Source of the DNA: Microbacterium candidum
GTDB taxonomy: Bacteria > Actinomycetota > Actinomycetes > Actinomycetales > Microbacteriaceae
Assembly (NCBI RefSeq): GCF_030315975.1
Contig: NZ_JASXSZ010000003.1
Location: 62,001 to 126,000, forward strand
Direction of reading: 5' to 3'
Length of the DNA stretch: 64,000 nt
Below the pieces are notes generated by a model. The model did no database searches, was not told the DNA's origin, and saw only the letters and a list, made by a program, of their open reading frames with translations. Shown here in pieces: positions 8,522 to 16,951 of the stretch (the stretch's first letter is position 1; each line of letters starts with the position of its first letter). Position numbers and translations under genes: made by a program.

Positions 8522-10255
8522 CTATGACCGCCCGATGTGACCGTCGACCGGATGTTCGGCTGACACGACAGCGGCCGGGACGGGAAGAGCCGCCTCGAGA
8601 ACAGCGCCGCCAGGGGCCGGGCGGACATGTGCGCCGAGCGAGCGGACATGAGAGGCCGGGCGAAGCTCGGCGCCCGGCCGCAGCGGCCCGAACGACTTCA
8701 CGCGCACCCGCAGGTGCGGCCCGGCGCCTGTGCGGATGACGTCGACGGCCGCCTCAGCGCGGTGCGCACTGGTGTGCTTGACCGCATTGAGCACACCTTC
8801 CGCGACGATGTCGTACACGTCCTGCGCCTCGCCCGATCCCGCATCGAGAACGACCTGGGCATCGGGTGCGACGGACACCTGCAGATCGATCACCCGGCCC
8901 CACGTCGAGACGAGCGCGGCGATGGATGCCGTCCCCGCCGACGGCGGGCGATCGAACACCGTGGCGACGCTCTCGACGAGTTCGCGGAGCTCACGGACCA
9001 GGGCAGCCAGCTCGTGGTCGGAGGGATCCGGATGCTCCAGCACGAACAACGTGCATCGGCTCTGACCGTCGCGGTGCAGGAGCTCGGCGGCCGCGCCGAG
9101 TGCGTCCCGGGCCGGCCGGGTTCCCGCCCGCGATGCCCGCTGCGCTGCCTTTATCGCGGCCGACAGGCGGCGCTGCTCGACGCGCAGCGCATGGACGGCC
9201 CCCGTGCACAGCCCGGCCGCGAGGGCCAGCGCGGGATAGACCAGGACCGGCACGATGGCCAGAGCCGGTGGTGCCCCGGCGGCGGAGGCGAGCACGGTGA
9301 GAGCGGTGCCGACACAGACGGCCAGGATCCCGAAGAGTGCAGGTGCCCGCCCGATCCTGCTGATCGAGCGGCGCCGGGGGAGCGTATCCGCCAAGAGCCC
9401 GCCGAGCACGGCGGTCACCACGCCCAGGAGGAGGGCGATCGGCGACGCGGCGCGGGTGGCGTAAGGCAGTAGGCATGCCGCGTACAGGACCGTCGCCACA
9501 CCGACGGGCGGCAGGCGGAACGGAGGGAGCCGTATGCCCGCGAAGCGGACGCCTGCCGGGGGCGCGGGCACAACCGGAGCGGCGATCGCGGACGGAGCGG
9601 GATCGGATTCGACCAGCCGTACGAGTCGGTGGCTCCACGGGCGGACGCGCTCCATGGCGAGAAGCCGGACCTCGGCGGCAGCATCGCGACTGCTCGGCAG
9701 TCTTTCGACGCCGTGTCGGAGGTCGGCGACAGCCTCCAGGATCGTCGCCCGCGCCCGCACCGCGAAGGCGTCGGCTCCCCGTCCGGCCTCATCGAGCCGG
9801 GCCACGGCGGCGCCGAGGAGGATGTTCGTCTCCCGCAGCGATCTCAGGGTGTCGACGATGATCGCGATCGCGCAGAGAACGATCGCCCACACCGCCGCAT
9901 TCGTGGCGATACGGAAGGGCAGCTGCCACGCGGGCGGAGGCTGCGCGCCGAACAGGTGCAGCCAGGCATCCTGGATCATCGGACGGGATGCGGCCGTGGC
10001 GACGATCGCGATGGCCACGAAGACCGCCCGCCCGCGCGGGCGGGGCATCCATCGTTCGACGATCCCGACGACGATCAGCGCTGCGGCGAAGCATGCCCAC
10101 GTTGCGAGCCCCGCCAACGCGAGCGCCGCCCACGATCCGCCGGCGGCCGGAGCCATCACCGAGAGCGACAGCGCGAGCGAGACGGCTGCCGACCAGCCGG
10201 AGACGAAGTGCCCGCTCCCGGCGGCCGCGCGCACGGCGGCGGCCAGTCGATTCAC
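8522..10255 (-). CDS. membrane sensor histidine kinase, diverged ATPase domain
   Basis: 577 residues. Two clusters of hydrophobic segments (roughly residues 20-135 and 245-350) are separated by a soluble stretch. A likely phosphoacceptor region reads AAELLHRDGQSRC, resembling the LHxxVQSR box of some actinobacterial kinases. The ATPase N-box is present (EGVLNAVKH), but no DxGxG-type G1 box is seen; the equivalent region reads VRVKSFGPLRPG. ATP binding may therefore be weak or altered. The GTG start (10253-10255) overlaps the stop of the response regulator gene, so the two are coupled and are presumably partners. Confidence 0.85.
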   Translation of the reverse strand: MNRLAAAVRAAAGSGHFVSGWSAAVSLALSLSVMAPAAGGSWAALALAGLATWACFAAALIVVGIVERWMPRPRGRAVFVAIAIVATAASRPMIQDAWLHLFGAQPPPAWQLPFRIATNAAVWAIVLCAIAIIVDTLRSLRETNILLGAAVARLDEAGRGADAFAVRARATILEAVADLRHGVERLPSSRDAAAEVRLLAMERVRPWSHRLVRLVESDPAPSAIAAPVVPAPPAGVRFAGIRLPPFRLPPVGVATVLYAACLLPYATRAASPIALLLGVVTAVLGGLLADTLPRRRSISRIGRAPALFGILAVCVGTALTVLASAAGAPPALAIVPVLVYPALALAAGLCTGAVHALRVEQRRLSAAIKAAQRASRAGTRPARDALGAAAELLHRDGQSRCTLFVLEHPDPSDHELAALVRELRELVESVATVFDRPPSAGTASIAALVSTWGRVIDLQVSVAPDAQVVLDAGSGEAQDVYDIVAEGVLNAVKHTSAHRAEAAVDVIRTGAGPHLRVRVKSFGPLRPGAELRPASHVRSLGAHVRPAPGGAVLEAALPVPAAVVSAEHPVDGHIGRS

Positions 10256-10893
10256 CGGGTCGGACCGAAGGCCGCGAGGTAGGTGGATGCGGCCGCGACA
10301 CGCGGGCTCACACTCGTCTCGCCGGTGAGCCCCAGTCGGTCGAAGATGCGGCTGATCGAGCGCTCCACGGCGCGCACTGATGAGCTCGACTCCTGCGCGA
10401 TCTGCTCATTGGACCACCCGCGGGAGATCATCCCGAGCACCTCCAGCTGATGTCGGGTGAGGCCGTCGAGCCCTTCACCGGCCGCGACGACAGGGGGTGC
10501 CGGTATCGGGTGGGTCGACAAGGCCGTCTCAAGAGCGGCGATGAGGTCATCCGGCGAAGCGAGATCCTGCTTCGACACGAACACCGCGCGCTCGACCCCC
10601 ATCGCCTTGGCGCCCGCGGCGGCGCGCGGGTAGCTGCTGAGGAAGACGATGCCGAGGTGCGGTGCCAGTTCGGACAGCATCGCCGCGAGTTCGGCGCCGG
10701 AAGGTCGCGAACCGAGATCGATGTCGGTCAGCAGCGCGTCGGGGTCGAACTCCGTGAAGAGTCTCATCGCCTCGGCGGCGTCGGCCGCGCCGGCCGTCTC
10801 CCACCCGTGCCGGGTGAGCATGTCGCACACGAGCAGCCGCAGCGCCGCCTGATCTTCGACCACCAGTACACGTCGCACCCACCCGGAACCCAT
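10252..10893 (-). CDS. LuxR-family response regulator (REC-HTH)
   Basis: 213 residues. The receiver domain has the acidic pocket VVEDQ, phosphoacceptor Asp57 in LLTDIDLG and the conserved Lys in VFVSKQDL. The C-terminal helix-turn-helix reads LTRHQLEVLGMISRGWSNEQIA with SSSVRAVERSISRIFDRLGL following, typical of NarL/FixJ proteins. It is cotranscribed with the kinase at 8522-10255 (4-base overlap). The ATG has TATCGT ending 6 bases upstream, suggesting a leaderless mRNA starting at this gene. Targets are unknown. Confidence 0.94.
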   Translation of the reverse strand: MGSGWVRRVLVVEDQAALRLLVCDMLTRHGWETAGAADAAEAMRLFTEFDPDALLTDIDLGSRPSGAELAAMLSELAPHLGIVFLSSYPRAAAGAKAMGVERAVFVSKQDLASPDDLIAALETALSTHPIPAPPVVAAGEGLDGLTRHQLEVLGMISRGWSNEQIAQESSSSVRAVERSISRIFDRLGLTGETSVSPRVAAASTYLAAFGPTR

Positions 10894-10959
10894 CGCATCA
10901 CGATATCGAGAGGGCGCCCGCCCCCGGCGTTGTGACGTGCGCGGGCGACGTCACCGGCG

Positions 10960-11715
10960 CTATCGGGTGATCAGCAGGAGAAGGCTCGCCCCGACGCCCC
11001 ACAGCGCGTACAGCGAGATGGGCACCAGGAGGAGCCACTCGCGCCAGGAGCCGGCATCCCCGAGCACCGGCAGCGCGATGTAGCCGCCGCGGCTCCACAG
11101 CCAGTGCGGCACGAGCGGGGGGCCGGGCACCTTCAGCGGCCAGAAGACGGGCAGGCCACCCGTCGTGAGGAAGTCGCCGGCGAGGTGGACGACGATCCCG
11201 ATCACCACGATGGCCGGGAGCAAGGGCAGGAAGGACGGCCACAGCAGGCAGATGGCCGCTGCCGCGCCGACGCCGGCGAGCCAGGCGAGGGTCCACGAGC
11301 TCACGATCTTCAGCACCCGCAGCGCGAACGCCGCGAGCACGGCGATCGTCGCCCCGCACACCCACCACGAGATCGAGTACCGATCGGTCGTGATCCACGA
11401 CAGATGCCACGCCGCCCAGGCCAGGGCGATGACGACCGCGGCGGCGAGCGGGGAGTGCGTTCCGTGCCGATGGCCGCCGGAGATCGTGCTGACGAGCGAT
11501 GCGGCCGCCTCCGAGATCGGGCCGGCCGACCGGGCTGCCGTCGCCTGGCGGTGGTCGGCGTCCGGCAGGAGCGCCGCGCCCGCGCACAGGACCGCCCCCA
11601 GCGCCGTCTCGCCCGGGGCGAGCGGAAGGACGTGGAGGGCCGCGAGCCCGGGGGCGGTCGCGGTGACGGCGACCCAGGCGGCCGCTCCCGTCGCGGCGTG
11701 GTGGCCACCCATCAT
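10960..11715 (-). CDS. YdjM-like membrane-bound metal-dependent hydrolase
   Basis: 251 residues, starting MMGGHHAATGAAAWVA, with several hydrophobic segments and the conserved polar motifs of the YdjM/DUF457 family: HH near the N-terminus, LLPDADHRQAT, GGHRHGTHSPL and VHLAGDFLTTGGLPVFWP. The clustered His and Asp residues are the predicted metal site. E. coli YdjM is LexA-regulated; no SOS box was recognised here by eye. Of the two adjacent ATG codons (11715, 11712) the first is used by default. Biological role unknown. Confidence 0.87.
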   Translation of the reverse strand: MMGGHHAATGAAAWVAVTATAPGLAALHVLPLAPGETALGAVLCAGAALLPDADHRQATAARSAGPISEAAASLVSTISGGHRHGTHSPLAAAVVIALAWAAWHLSWITTDRYSISWWVCGATIAVLAAFALRVLKIVSSWTLAWLAGVGAAAAICLLWPSFLPLLPAIVVIGIVVHLAGDFLTTGGLPVFWPLKVPGPPLVPHWLWSRGGYIALPVLGDAGSWREWLLLVPISLYALWGVGASLLLLITR

Positions 11716-11868
11716 GGCTCCGGCTCCTCCCGTATGGATGCGGGACGTGGAGTCGGCCCCGCATCCATCATGGCCGCGACCTCGGACAGCCGATGACGCT
11801 CTGGTCGCGCGCCGACCGATCGGATAGCATTCCAGCGCCGTCGCACCCCCGACAGGAAGCCGATCGCC

Positions 11869-12471
11869 ATGTCATCCGTCGTCGCCACCATGTCCATCAC
11901 CCTCGACGGCGTCGCCGCCGGCGGTCACGTCACCGAAGAGCATCCGTTCGGCGACCTGCCGCAGGAGACGTTCTTCCGGTGGATGGATGAGACGCCCGAA
12001 GAGAACCGTGCCGCCTTCGACGCGATCGTCGCCGGCGGCGCCTACATCATGGGGCGCAACATGTTCGGCCCGATCACCGGGCCCTGGACCGTGGAATGGA
12101 ACGGCTGGTGGGGGCCGAACCCGCCGTACCACGCGCCCGTCTTCGTCCTCACCCATCACCCGCGCGCATCGGTGGTGATGGAAGGCGGCACCGTCTTCCA
12201 TTTCGTCACCGACGGCATCGTCTCGGCACTCGAGCGGGCGAAGGATGCCGCCGGCGAACGACCGGTGCACATCGCGGGCGGGCCGTCGACGACCAACGCC
12301 TATCTCGCCGCAGGTCTCGTCGACGAGCTGTATCTCAATGTCAATCCGGTGGTGGCGGGCCGCGGCCTGCGCCTGTTCGACGGTGTCGGACCTCTGCGCC
12401 TCGATCAGCTCGCCGTCGAGCCCAAGTCGCTCGTCACGCACTTCCGCTACCGCGTCGTGCGCGACGGATGA
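11869..12471 (+). CDS. dihydrofolate reductase-like (RibD C-terminal) protein
   Basis: 200 residues of the DHFR/RibD-C fold. Marks are the opening MSITLDGVAAG, GGAYIMGRNMFGP, the glycine-rich nucleotide loop in VHIAGGPSTTNAYLAAGLVDEL, and LNVNPVVAGRGLRLFDG. Proteins of this family are often encoded alone in actinobacteria, and true folate activity is doubtful; an NADPH-dependent reductase of unknown substrate is the safest description. The ATG at 11869 has AGGAAG 10 bases upstream and a TAGCAT hexamer at 11824-11829. Confidence 0.9.
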   Translation: MSSVVATMSITLDGVAAGGHVTEEHPFGDLPQETFFRWMDETPEENRAAFDAIVAGGAYIMGRNMFGPITGPWTVEWNGWWGPNPPYHAPVFVLTHHPRASVVMEGGTVFHFVTDGIVSALERAKDAAGERPVHIAGGPSTTNAYLAAGLVDELYLNVNPVVAGRGLRLFDGVGPLRLDQLAVEPKSLVTHFRYRVVRDG

Positions 12472-12504
12472 CCCGCTCCCCGGGGGCCGCGTGAGACGGC
12501 GCTG

Positions 12505-12522
12505 CGTGAGAGAAATCTCACG
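12505..12522. promoter_or_regulatory. CGTGAGA-GAAA-TCTCACG palindrome upstream of the 12589 operon
   Basis: A perfect 7-base inverted repeat with a GAAA spacer. It lies about 28 bases before a -10-like TACTGT (12550-12555), so it could be an operator for the membrane protein/deacetylase-glycosyltransferase pair, or a short hairpin ending the reductase transcript. Two GATTCAGC copies, 11 bases apart, follow it directly. Confidence 0.4.
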
Positions 12523-12588
12523 ATTCAGCATCGATTCAGCCAGCCCGACTACTGTCGTGGGGTCCGAAACCCGTAAGGACCCGACCGG

Positions 12589-13083
12589 ATGACGAACCCC
12601 CCGACCACCCGGCGCGAAGCACGCCTTGCCGCAGAGGCGCAGGCTTCCGCGCCCGCGGACCAGGCCGTCTTCGTCGACCCCTCCGGGCGTCGGTCGCGTC
12701 GCGCGCGCGGCGTGGTGGCCGGCGTCGTCGGCGGGGTCCTGCTCTACGTCGTCTTCATCGCCGTGGCGATCCTCGGGCAGTCCGGTGTCGAGTCGCCGCT
12801 GCTGCCGCATCCGCCCGCACCAGCCGCGGGGTCGGAGACGAATCCGTCCCACTCCGCCACCCCGTTGCCGACCGCGATCGCCGAAGACCCCGTGCCGCTG
12901 CCGTCGGAGAGCGCCATACTCCATCTCATCGGCACGGGAGCCGCGACGCATCCGTCGACCGCGCCGACCTCTGTTCCCGTCGCGTCGCCCACGCCGGCGC
13001 CGAGCCCGTCGGCGACCGCTCCTGGCCGGAGCGGGTCGGCTCCCAGCCACACGCCCAAGCCGAAGCCGACCGGTAAGCCGTGA
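12589..13083 (+). CDS. membrane-anchored Pro/Ser/Thr-rich protein
   Basis: 164 residues. A basic N-terminus (GRRSRRARG) precedes one hydrophobic segment at about residues 42-63 (VVAGVVGGVLLYVVFIAVAIL). The rest is Pro/Ser/Thr/Ala-rich with a basic KPKPTGKP ending, as expected of an extracellular wall-spanning tail. No enzymatic domain is visible. The stop overlaps the GTG start of the deacetylase-glycosyltransferase gene (GTGA, 13080-13083), so it is translated with it and may act as an accessory subunit; that role is inferred from coupling alone. Confidence 0.82.
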   Translation: MTNPPTTRREARLAAEAQASAPADQAVFVDPSGRRSRRARGVVAGVVGGVLLYVVFIAVAILGQSGVESPLLPHPPAPAAGSETNPSHSATPLPTAIAEDPVPLPSESAILHLIGTGAATHPSTAPTSVPVASPTPAPSPSATAPGRSGSAPSHTPKPKPTGKP

Positions 13084-15248
13084 GCCGGGCCGGTCACGCC
13101 GCGCGGCCCCGCGCGCACTGGGTCGCGCTCGCCGCGCTCCTCGCCTTCCTCGCGCTGACACTCACCGTGCAGGGGTACATGCACCACCTCGCCGGCGTCA
13201 GCGACGACGGAGCGACAGTCGGCGGATCGGCGTCGGCCGTTCCCGCCTCCGTCTCGCAGGGCGGTCCGGTGATCTCGGCCCGCGGCGACGTCCGGACATT
13301 GACGCCCGGACCGAAGACGATCGCCCTGACGTTCGACGACGGCCCCGACCGCGTGTGGACGCCCAAGATCCTCGACGTCCTGAAGGCGAACGGCGTGCAT
13401 GCGACGTTCTTCGCCGTCGGCGAGGCCGTGATCTCGCACCCCGACCTCGCGCGCCGCATCCTCGCCGACGGGAGCGAACTGGGCGTCCACACGCTGACGC
13501 ACACCGACCTCGGCTCGGCGCCCGCGTGGCGCAGGCAGCTGGAGATCGTCGGAGGTCAGCAGGCGATCGTGGATGCGACGGGCTCGTCGACGTCGCTCTT
13601 GCGGCCGCCGTACAGCTCGGAGAACGCGGCGGTCACGAACGACACGTGGGCGGCGATCGAGGATGCCGGGGGCGACGGCTATGTCACCGTCCTCAGCACG
13701 CTGGACAGCGAGGACTGGCGGCGACCGGGTGCTGCCCGCATCCTCCACAACGCGACGCCCACCGGATCGAGCGGGCAGATCCTGCTCATGCACGACGGCG
13801 GCGGGAACCGCAGCGAGACGGTCGCGGCGCTCGCGCGGCTGCTGCCTGAGCTCAAGGCGCAGGGGTATCGGGTGACGACGGTGAGCGACGCCGTCGGCCT
13901 CACCCAGACGATGCACCCGGCCTCGATCTCGGAGCGGGTGACGGCCGGCGCCTTCGCCTGGACGGTGCGCATCAGCGACGCCGTGATGGGCATCGTCGGA
14001 TGGCTGCTGCTTTTGAGCGGAATCGTGATGCTCGTGCGCTCCGCCCTCGTCGTGGTGGTCGCCGCCCGGCATGCGCACACGACCCGCCGCGCGCGACGTG
14101 CCGCCTCAGCCCGCGCGCCGGGCGCGGCGAGGAGCTCGTCGGTGGTGCCGGGAGTCGTCACCGACCCCGTCTCCGTGATCGTCCCCGCGTACAACGAGGC
14201 CGCAGGCATCGAGGCATCGATCCGGTCGATCGCCGCCTCGACCCACCGCGTCGAGATCATCGTCGTCGACGACGGGTCGACCGACGGCACGGCCGACATC
14301 GTCGAGCGGATGCGGATCCCCGGAGTGCGTGTCATCCGCCAGCAGAACGCGGGCAAGCCTGCGGCCCTCAACACGGGCCTGCTGGCCGCATCCCACGAGC
14401 TCGTCGTCATGGTGGACGGTGACACGGTGTTCGAGCCGGAGACCGTCTCGCGCCTGGTCCAGCCGTTCGCCGACCCGGCCGTGGGCGCCGTCTCCGGCAA
14501 CACGAAGGTCGCCAACCGACGCGGGATCCTCGGCCGATGGCAGCACATCGAGTACGTCGTCGGATTCAATCTCGACCGGCGCCTGTTCGACGTCGCCGAG
14601 TGCATGCCGACCGTTCCCGGAGCGATCGGGGGCTTCCGGCGTTCGGCGCTCGCGGCGGTCGGCGGTGTGAGCGACGACACGCTCGCCGAGGACACCGACC
14701 TCACGATGTCGCTCCTGCGCGATGGCTGGCGCGTGGTCTACCGCGAGGACGCGCGCGCCTGGACGGAGGTGCCGGCATCCCTCGGCTCGCTGTGGAAGCA
14801 GCGGTACCGCTGGTGCTACGGCACGCTCCAGTCGATGTTCAAGCACCGCGGCGCCGTCGTGCAGACGGGGGCGGCCGGAAAGCTCGGCCGCCGCGGGCTC
14901 GTGTACCTCCTCGTGATCCAGGTGATGCTGCCGCTGCTGGCGCCGATCGTCGACCTCTTCGCGCTGTACGGGCTGTTCTTCCTCGATCCCGTGAAGATCA
15001 TCGGCTTCTGGCTCGCCTTCCTCGTCATCCAGACGCTCGTGGCCGCCTACGCGTTCTTCCTCGACGGTGAATCCCCGGGGCCGTTGTGGACGCTCCCGCT
15101 GCAGCAGGTCGTGTACCGTCAGCTGATGTACCTCGTGGTCATCCAGTCGGTGTTCACCGCTTTCGCGGGACGTCGCCTGAGATGGCACCGGATGGAGCGA
15201 TACGGAACGCTGCGAGCTCCCGCCGGACAGCGGGTGCCGTCCAGCTGA
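13080..15248 (+). CDS. fused polysaccharide deacetylase / family 2 glycosyltransferase
   Basis: 722 residues. A membrane segment at about 13-30 is followed by an external NodB deacetylase domain: TFDDGPD (84-90), metal ligands His137 and His141 in HTLTHTD, RPPY (175-178) and LLMHDGGGN. A second membrane segment near 300-330 leads to a cytosolic GT-A domain: VIVPAYNEA from 366, DDGSTDGT from 397, VDGDT near 446, EDTDLT, and QRYRW (574-578), the signature of processive beta-synthases such as NodC and HasA. The C-terminus has several more membrane segments. One polypeptide thus appears to make, export and deacetylate a GlcNAc-type polymer. Polymer identity is inferred from family, not shown. Confidence 0.93.
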   Translation: MSRAGHAARPRAHWVALAALLAFLALTLTVQGYMHHLAGVSDDGATVGGSASAVPASVSQGGPVISARGDVRTLTPGPKTIALTFDDGPDRVWTPKILDVLKANGVHATFFAVGEAVISHPDLARRILADGSELGVHTLTHTDLGSAPAWRRQLEIVGGQQAIVDATGSSTSLLRPPYSSENAAVTNDTWAAIEDAGGDGYVTVLSTLDSEDWRRPGAARILHNATPTGSSGQILLMHDGGGNRSETVAALARLLPELKAQGYRVTTVSDAVGLTQTMHPASISERVTAGAFAWTVRISDAVMGIVGWLLLLSGIVMLVRSALVVVVAARHAHTTRRARRAASARAPGAARSSSVVPGVVTDPVSVIVPAYNEAAGIEASIRSIAASTHRVEIIVVDDGSTDGTADIVERMRIPGVRVIRQQNAGKPAALNTGLLAASHELVVMVDGDTVFEPETVSRLVQPFADPAVGAVSGNTKVANRRGILGRWQHIEYVVGFNLDRRLFDVAECMPTVPGAIGGFRRSALAAVGGVSDDTLAEDTDLTMSLLRDGWRVVYREDARAWTEVPASLGSLWKQRYRWCYGTLQSMFKHRGAVVQTGAAGKLGRRGLVYLLVIQVMLPLLAPIVDLFALYGLFFLDPVKIIGFWLAFLVIQTLVAAYAFFLDGESPGPLWTLPLQQVVYRQLMYLVVIQSVFTAFAGRRLRWHRMERYGTLRAPAGQRVPSS

Positions 15249-15282
15249 GCCCGCCGCGCCGCGGCGGTCGAGAGGAGCCGTC

Positions 15283-16929
15283 ATGGCCGCCGGCCTCACG
15301 ATCCCGGTCAATCAGGCGCCGCCGCGCGTCGGCCTCGACGAGTTCGCGGCCGACGAGCCGCTCGTCGACGCGGTGTCCGCGTTCGGCGCCGAATGGGCTG
15401 TCCACTCCCTCCATGAGGTCGGCCGGCTCGTCGGTTCCGCCGAGTTCCAGCGCGATGCGGAGAAGGCGAACGTCAATCGGCCGGTCGCGCGGATCTGGGA
15501 CCGCTACGGCGCCCGCATCGACGAGGTGGAGTACGACGAGTCGTACCACCGGGTCATCGGCCACGCGATCGCGCACGGCGCGCACACGTCCGGCTGGGCA
15601 GACCCGCGGCCGGGATCGGGCGTTGCGCGGGCGGCGACCTTCATGCTGTTCGCGCAGGTCGAGCCGGGGCACGCGTGTCCCGTTTCGATGACGCACGCCG
15701 CGGTCGCATCCCTCGAGGGGTCGCCGTGGATCGCAGACGAGTGGATGCCGCGGCTCCTCTCGCGCTCGTACGAGCCGCGGCTGCTCCCGCCGGCGGAGAA
15801 GCGCAGTGCCCTGGTCGGCATGGCGATGACCGAGAAGCAGGGCGGTTCCGACGTGCGGGCGAATCGGACCGAGGGCGTGCACCTGGGCGGCCGCAGCTAT
15901 CAGGTCGACGGGCACAAGTGGTTCTGCTCGGCCCCGATGTCGGACGCGTTCCTCGTGCTCGCCCAGACGCGCCGCGGCGGAACGGACGAGGGGCTCTCAT
16001 GCCTCGTCGTGCCGCGGGTGCTCGACGACGGCACACGCAACACCTTCCGCATCCAGCGGCTGAAGGACAAGCTCGGCAACGTCTCCAACGCCTCGAGCGA
16101 GATCGAGTTCGACGGCACGATCGCCACTCTCGTCGGCGAGCCTGGCCGCGGAGTGCGCGCGATCATCGAAATGGTCCAGCGCACGCGGCTCGACTGCGTC
16201 CTCGGGTCGGCGGCCGGGATGCGGCAGTCCGTCGCCGAGGCCGTGTGGCATGCCCGTCACCGGGCCGCATTCGGCGCGCTCCTGGTGGAGCAGCCGGCGA
16301 TGGCGGCGGTCCTCGCCGACCTCGCGCTCGAATCGGAGGCCGCGATGCTCGCCGGTCTCCGACTGGCGCAGACGTTCGAGCAGAGTGCCTCCGACCGCGA
16401 CGGGGCCCTGCGGCGGCTCGCGACCCCCGCGCTCAAGTACTGGGTGTGCAAGCGCGGGCCCCACCATGCCTACGAGGCGATGGAATGCCTCGGCGGCAAC
16501 GGATACACCGAGTCGTTCCCGCTCGCCCGGCGCTACCGCGAGCAGCCGGTGATGGCCATCTGGGAGGGATCCGGGAACGTCATCGCCCTCGACGTGCTGC
16601 GGGCTCTCGCGCGCGACGCGGAGTCCGCCGAGGCCCTCCGCGACGAACTGGAGACGACCAGGGGAGCGCACGCGCTCCTGGATGCGCACGTCGGCCGCAC
16701 GCTGCGGCTGCTCGGTGAGGTGGCGGGGGACATGGATGGCGCCCAGGCGCAGGCGCGCCGGCTCACCGAGTCGCTGGCGCTCGCGCTCCAGGGGTCGCTC
16801 ATGGTGCGGCACGCGCCCGCGCACGACGCGGAGACCTTCCTCGCCGCGCGGCTCGGCGAGGATCGGGGTGCGCAGTACGGCGTGCTGCCACGCGGGACGG
16901 ATGCGGCCGCCATCCTCGCCCGCCACTGA
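15283..16929 (+). CDS. AidB-like acyl-CoA dehydrogenase family flavoprotein
   Basis: 548 residues. The N-terminal extension and the spacing of motifs match AidB: DESYHRVIGHAIAHGAH, CPVSMTHAA, the flavin-contacting MAMTEKQGGSDVRAN, KWFCSAPMSDAFLVLAQT, and AYEAMECLGGNGY. AidB is induced by alkylation damage in E. coli and protects promoters; whether this copy does so is unknown, since no ada or alkB gene adjoins it. The start ATG has GAGGAG about 7 bases upstream. It ends 22 bases before proS. Confidence 0.9.
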   Translation: MAAGLTIPVNQAPPRVGLDEFAADEPLVDAVSAFGAEWAVHSLHEVGRLVGSAEFQRDAEKANVNRPVARIWDRYGARIDEVEYDESYHRVIGHAIAHGAHTSGWADPRPGSGVARAATFMLFAQVEPGHACPVSMTHAAVASLEGSPWIADEWMPRLLSRSYEPRLLPPAEKRSALVGMAMTEKQGGSDVRANRTEGVHLGGRSYQVDGHKWFCSAPMSDAFLVLAQTRRGGTDEGLSCLVVPRVLDDGTRNTFRIQRLKDKLGNVSNASSEIEFDGTIATLVGEPGRGVRAIIEMVQRTRLDCVLGSAAGMRQSVAEAVWHARHRAAFGALLVEQPAMAAVLADLALESEAAMLAGLRLAQTFEQSASDRDGALRRLATPALKYWVCKRGPHHAYEAMECLGGNGYTESFPLARRYREQPVMAIWEGSGNVIALDVLRALARDAESAEALRDELETTRGAHALLDAHVGRTLRLLGEVAGDMDGAQAQARRLTESLALALQGSLMVRHAPAHDAETFLAARLGEDRGAQYGVLPRGTDAAAILARH

Positions 16930-16951
16930 ACCGCCCCGCTACCGTGGGTGG

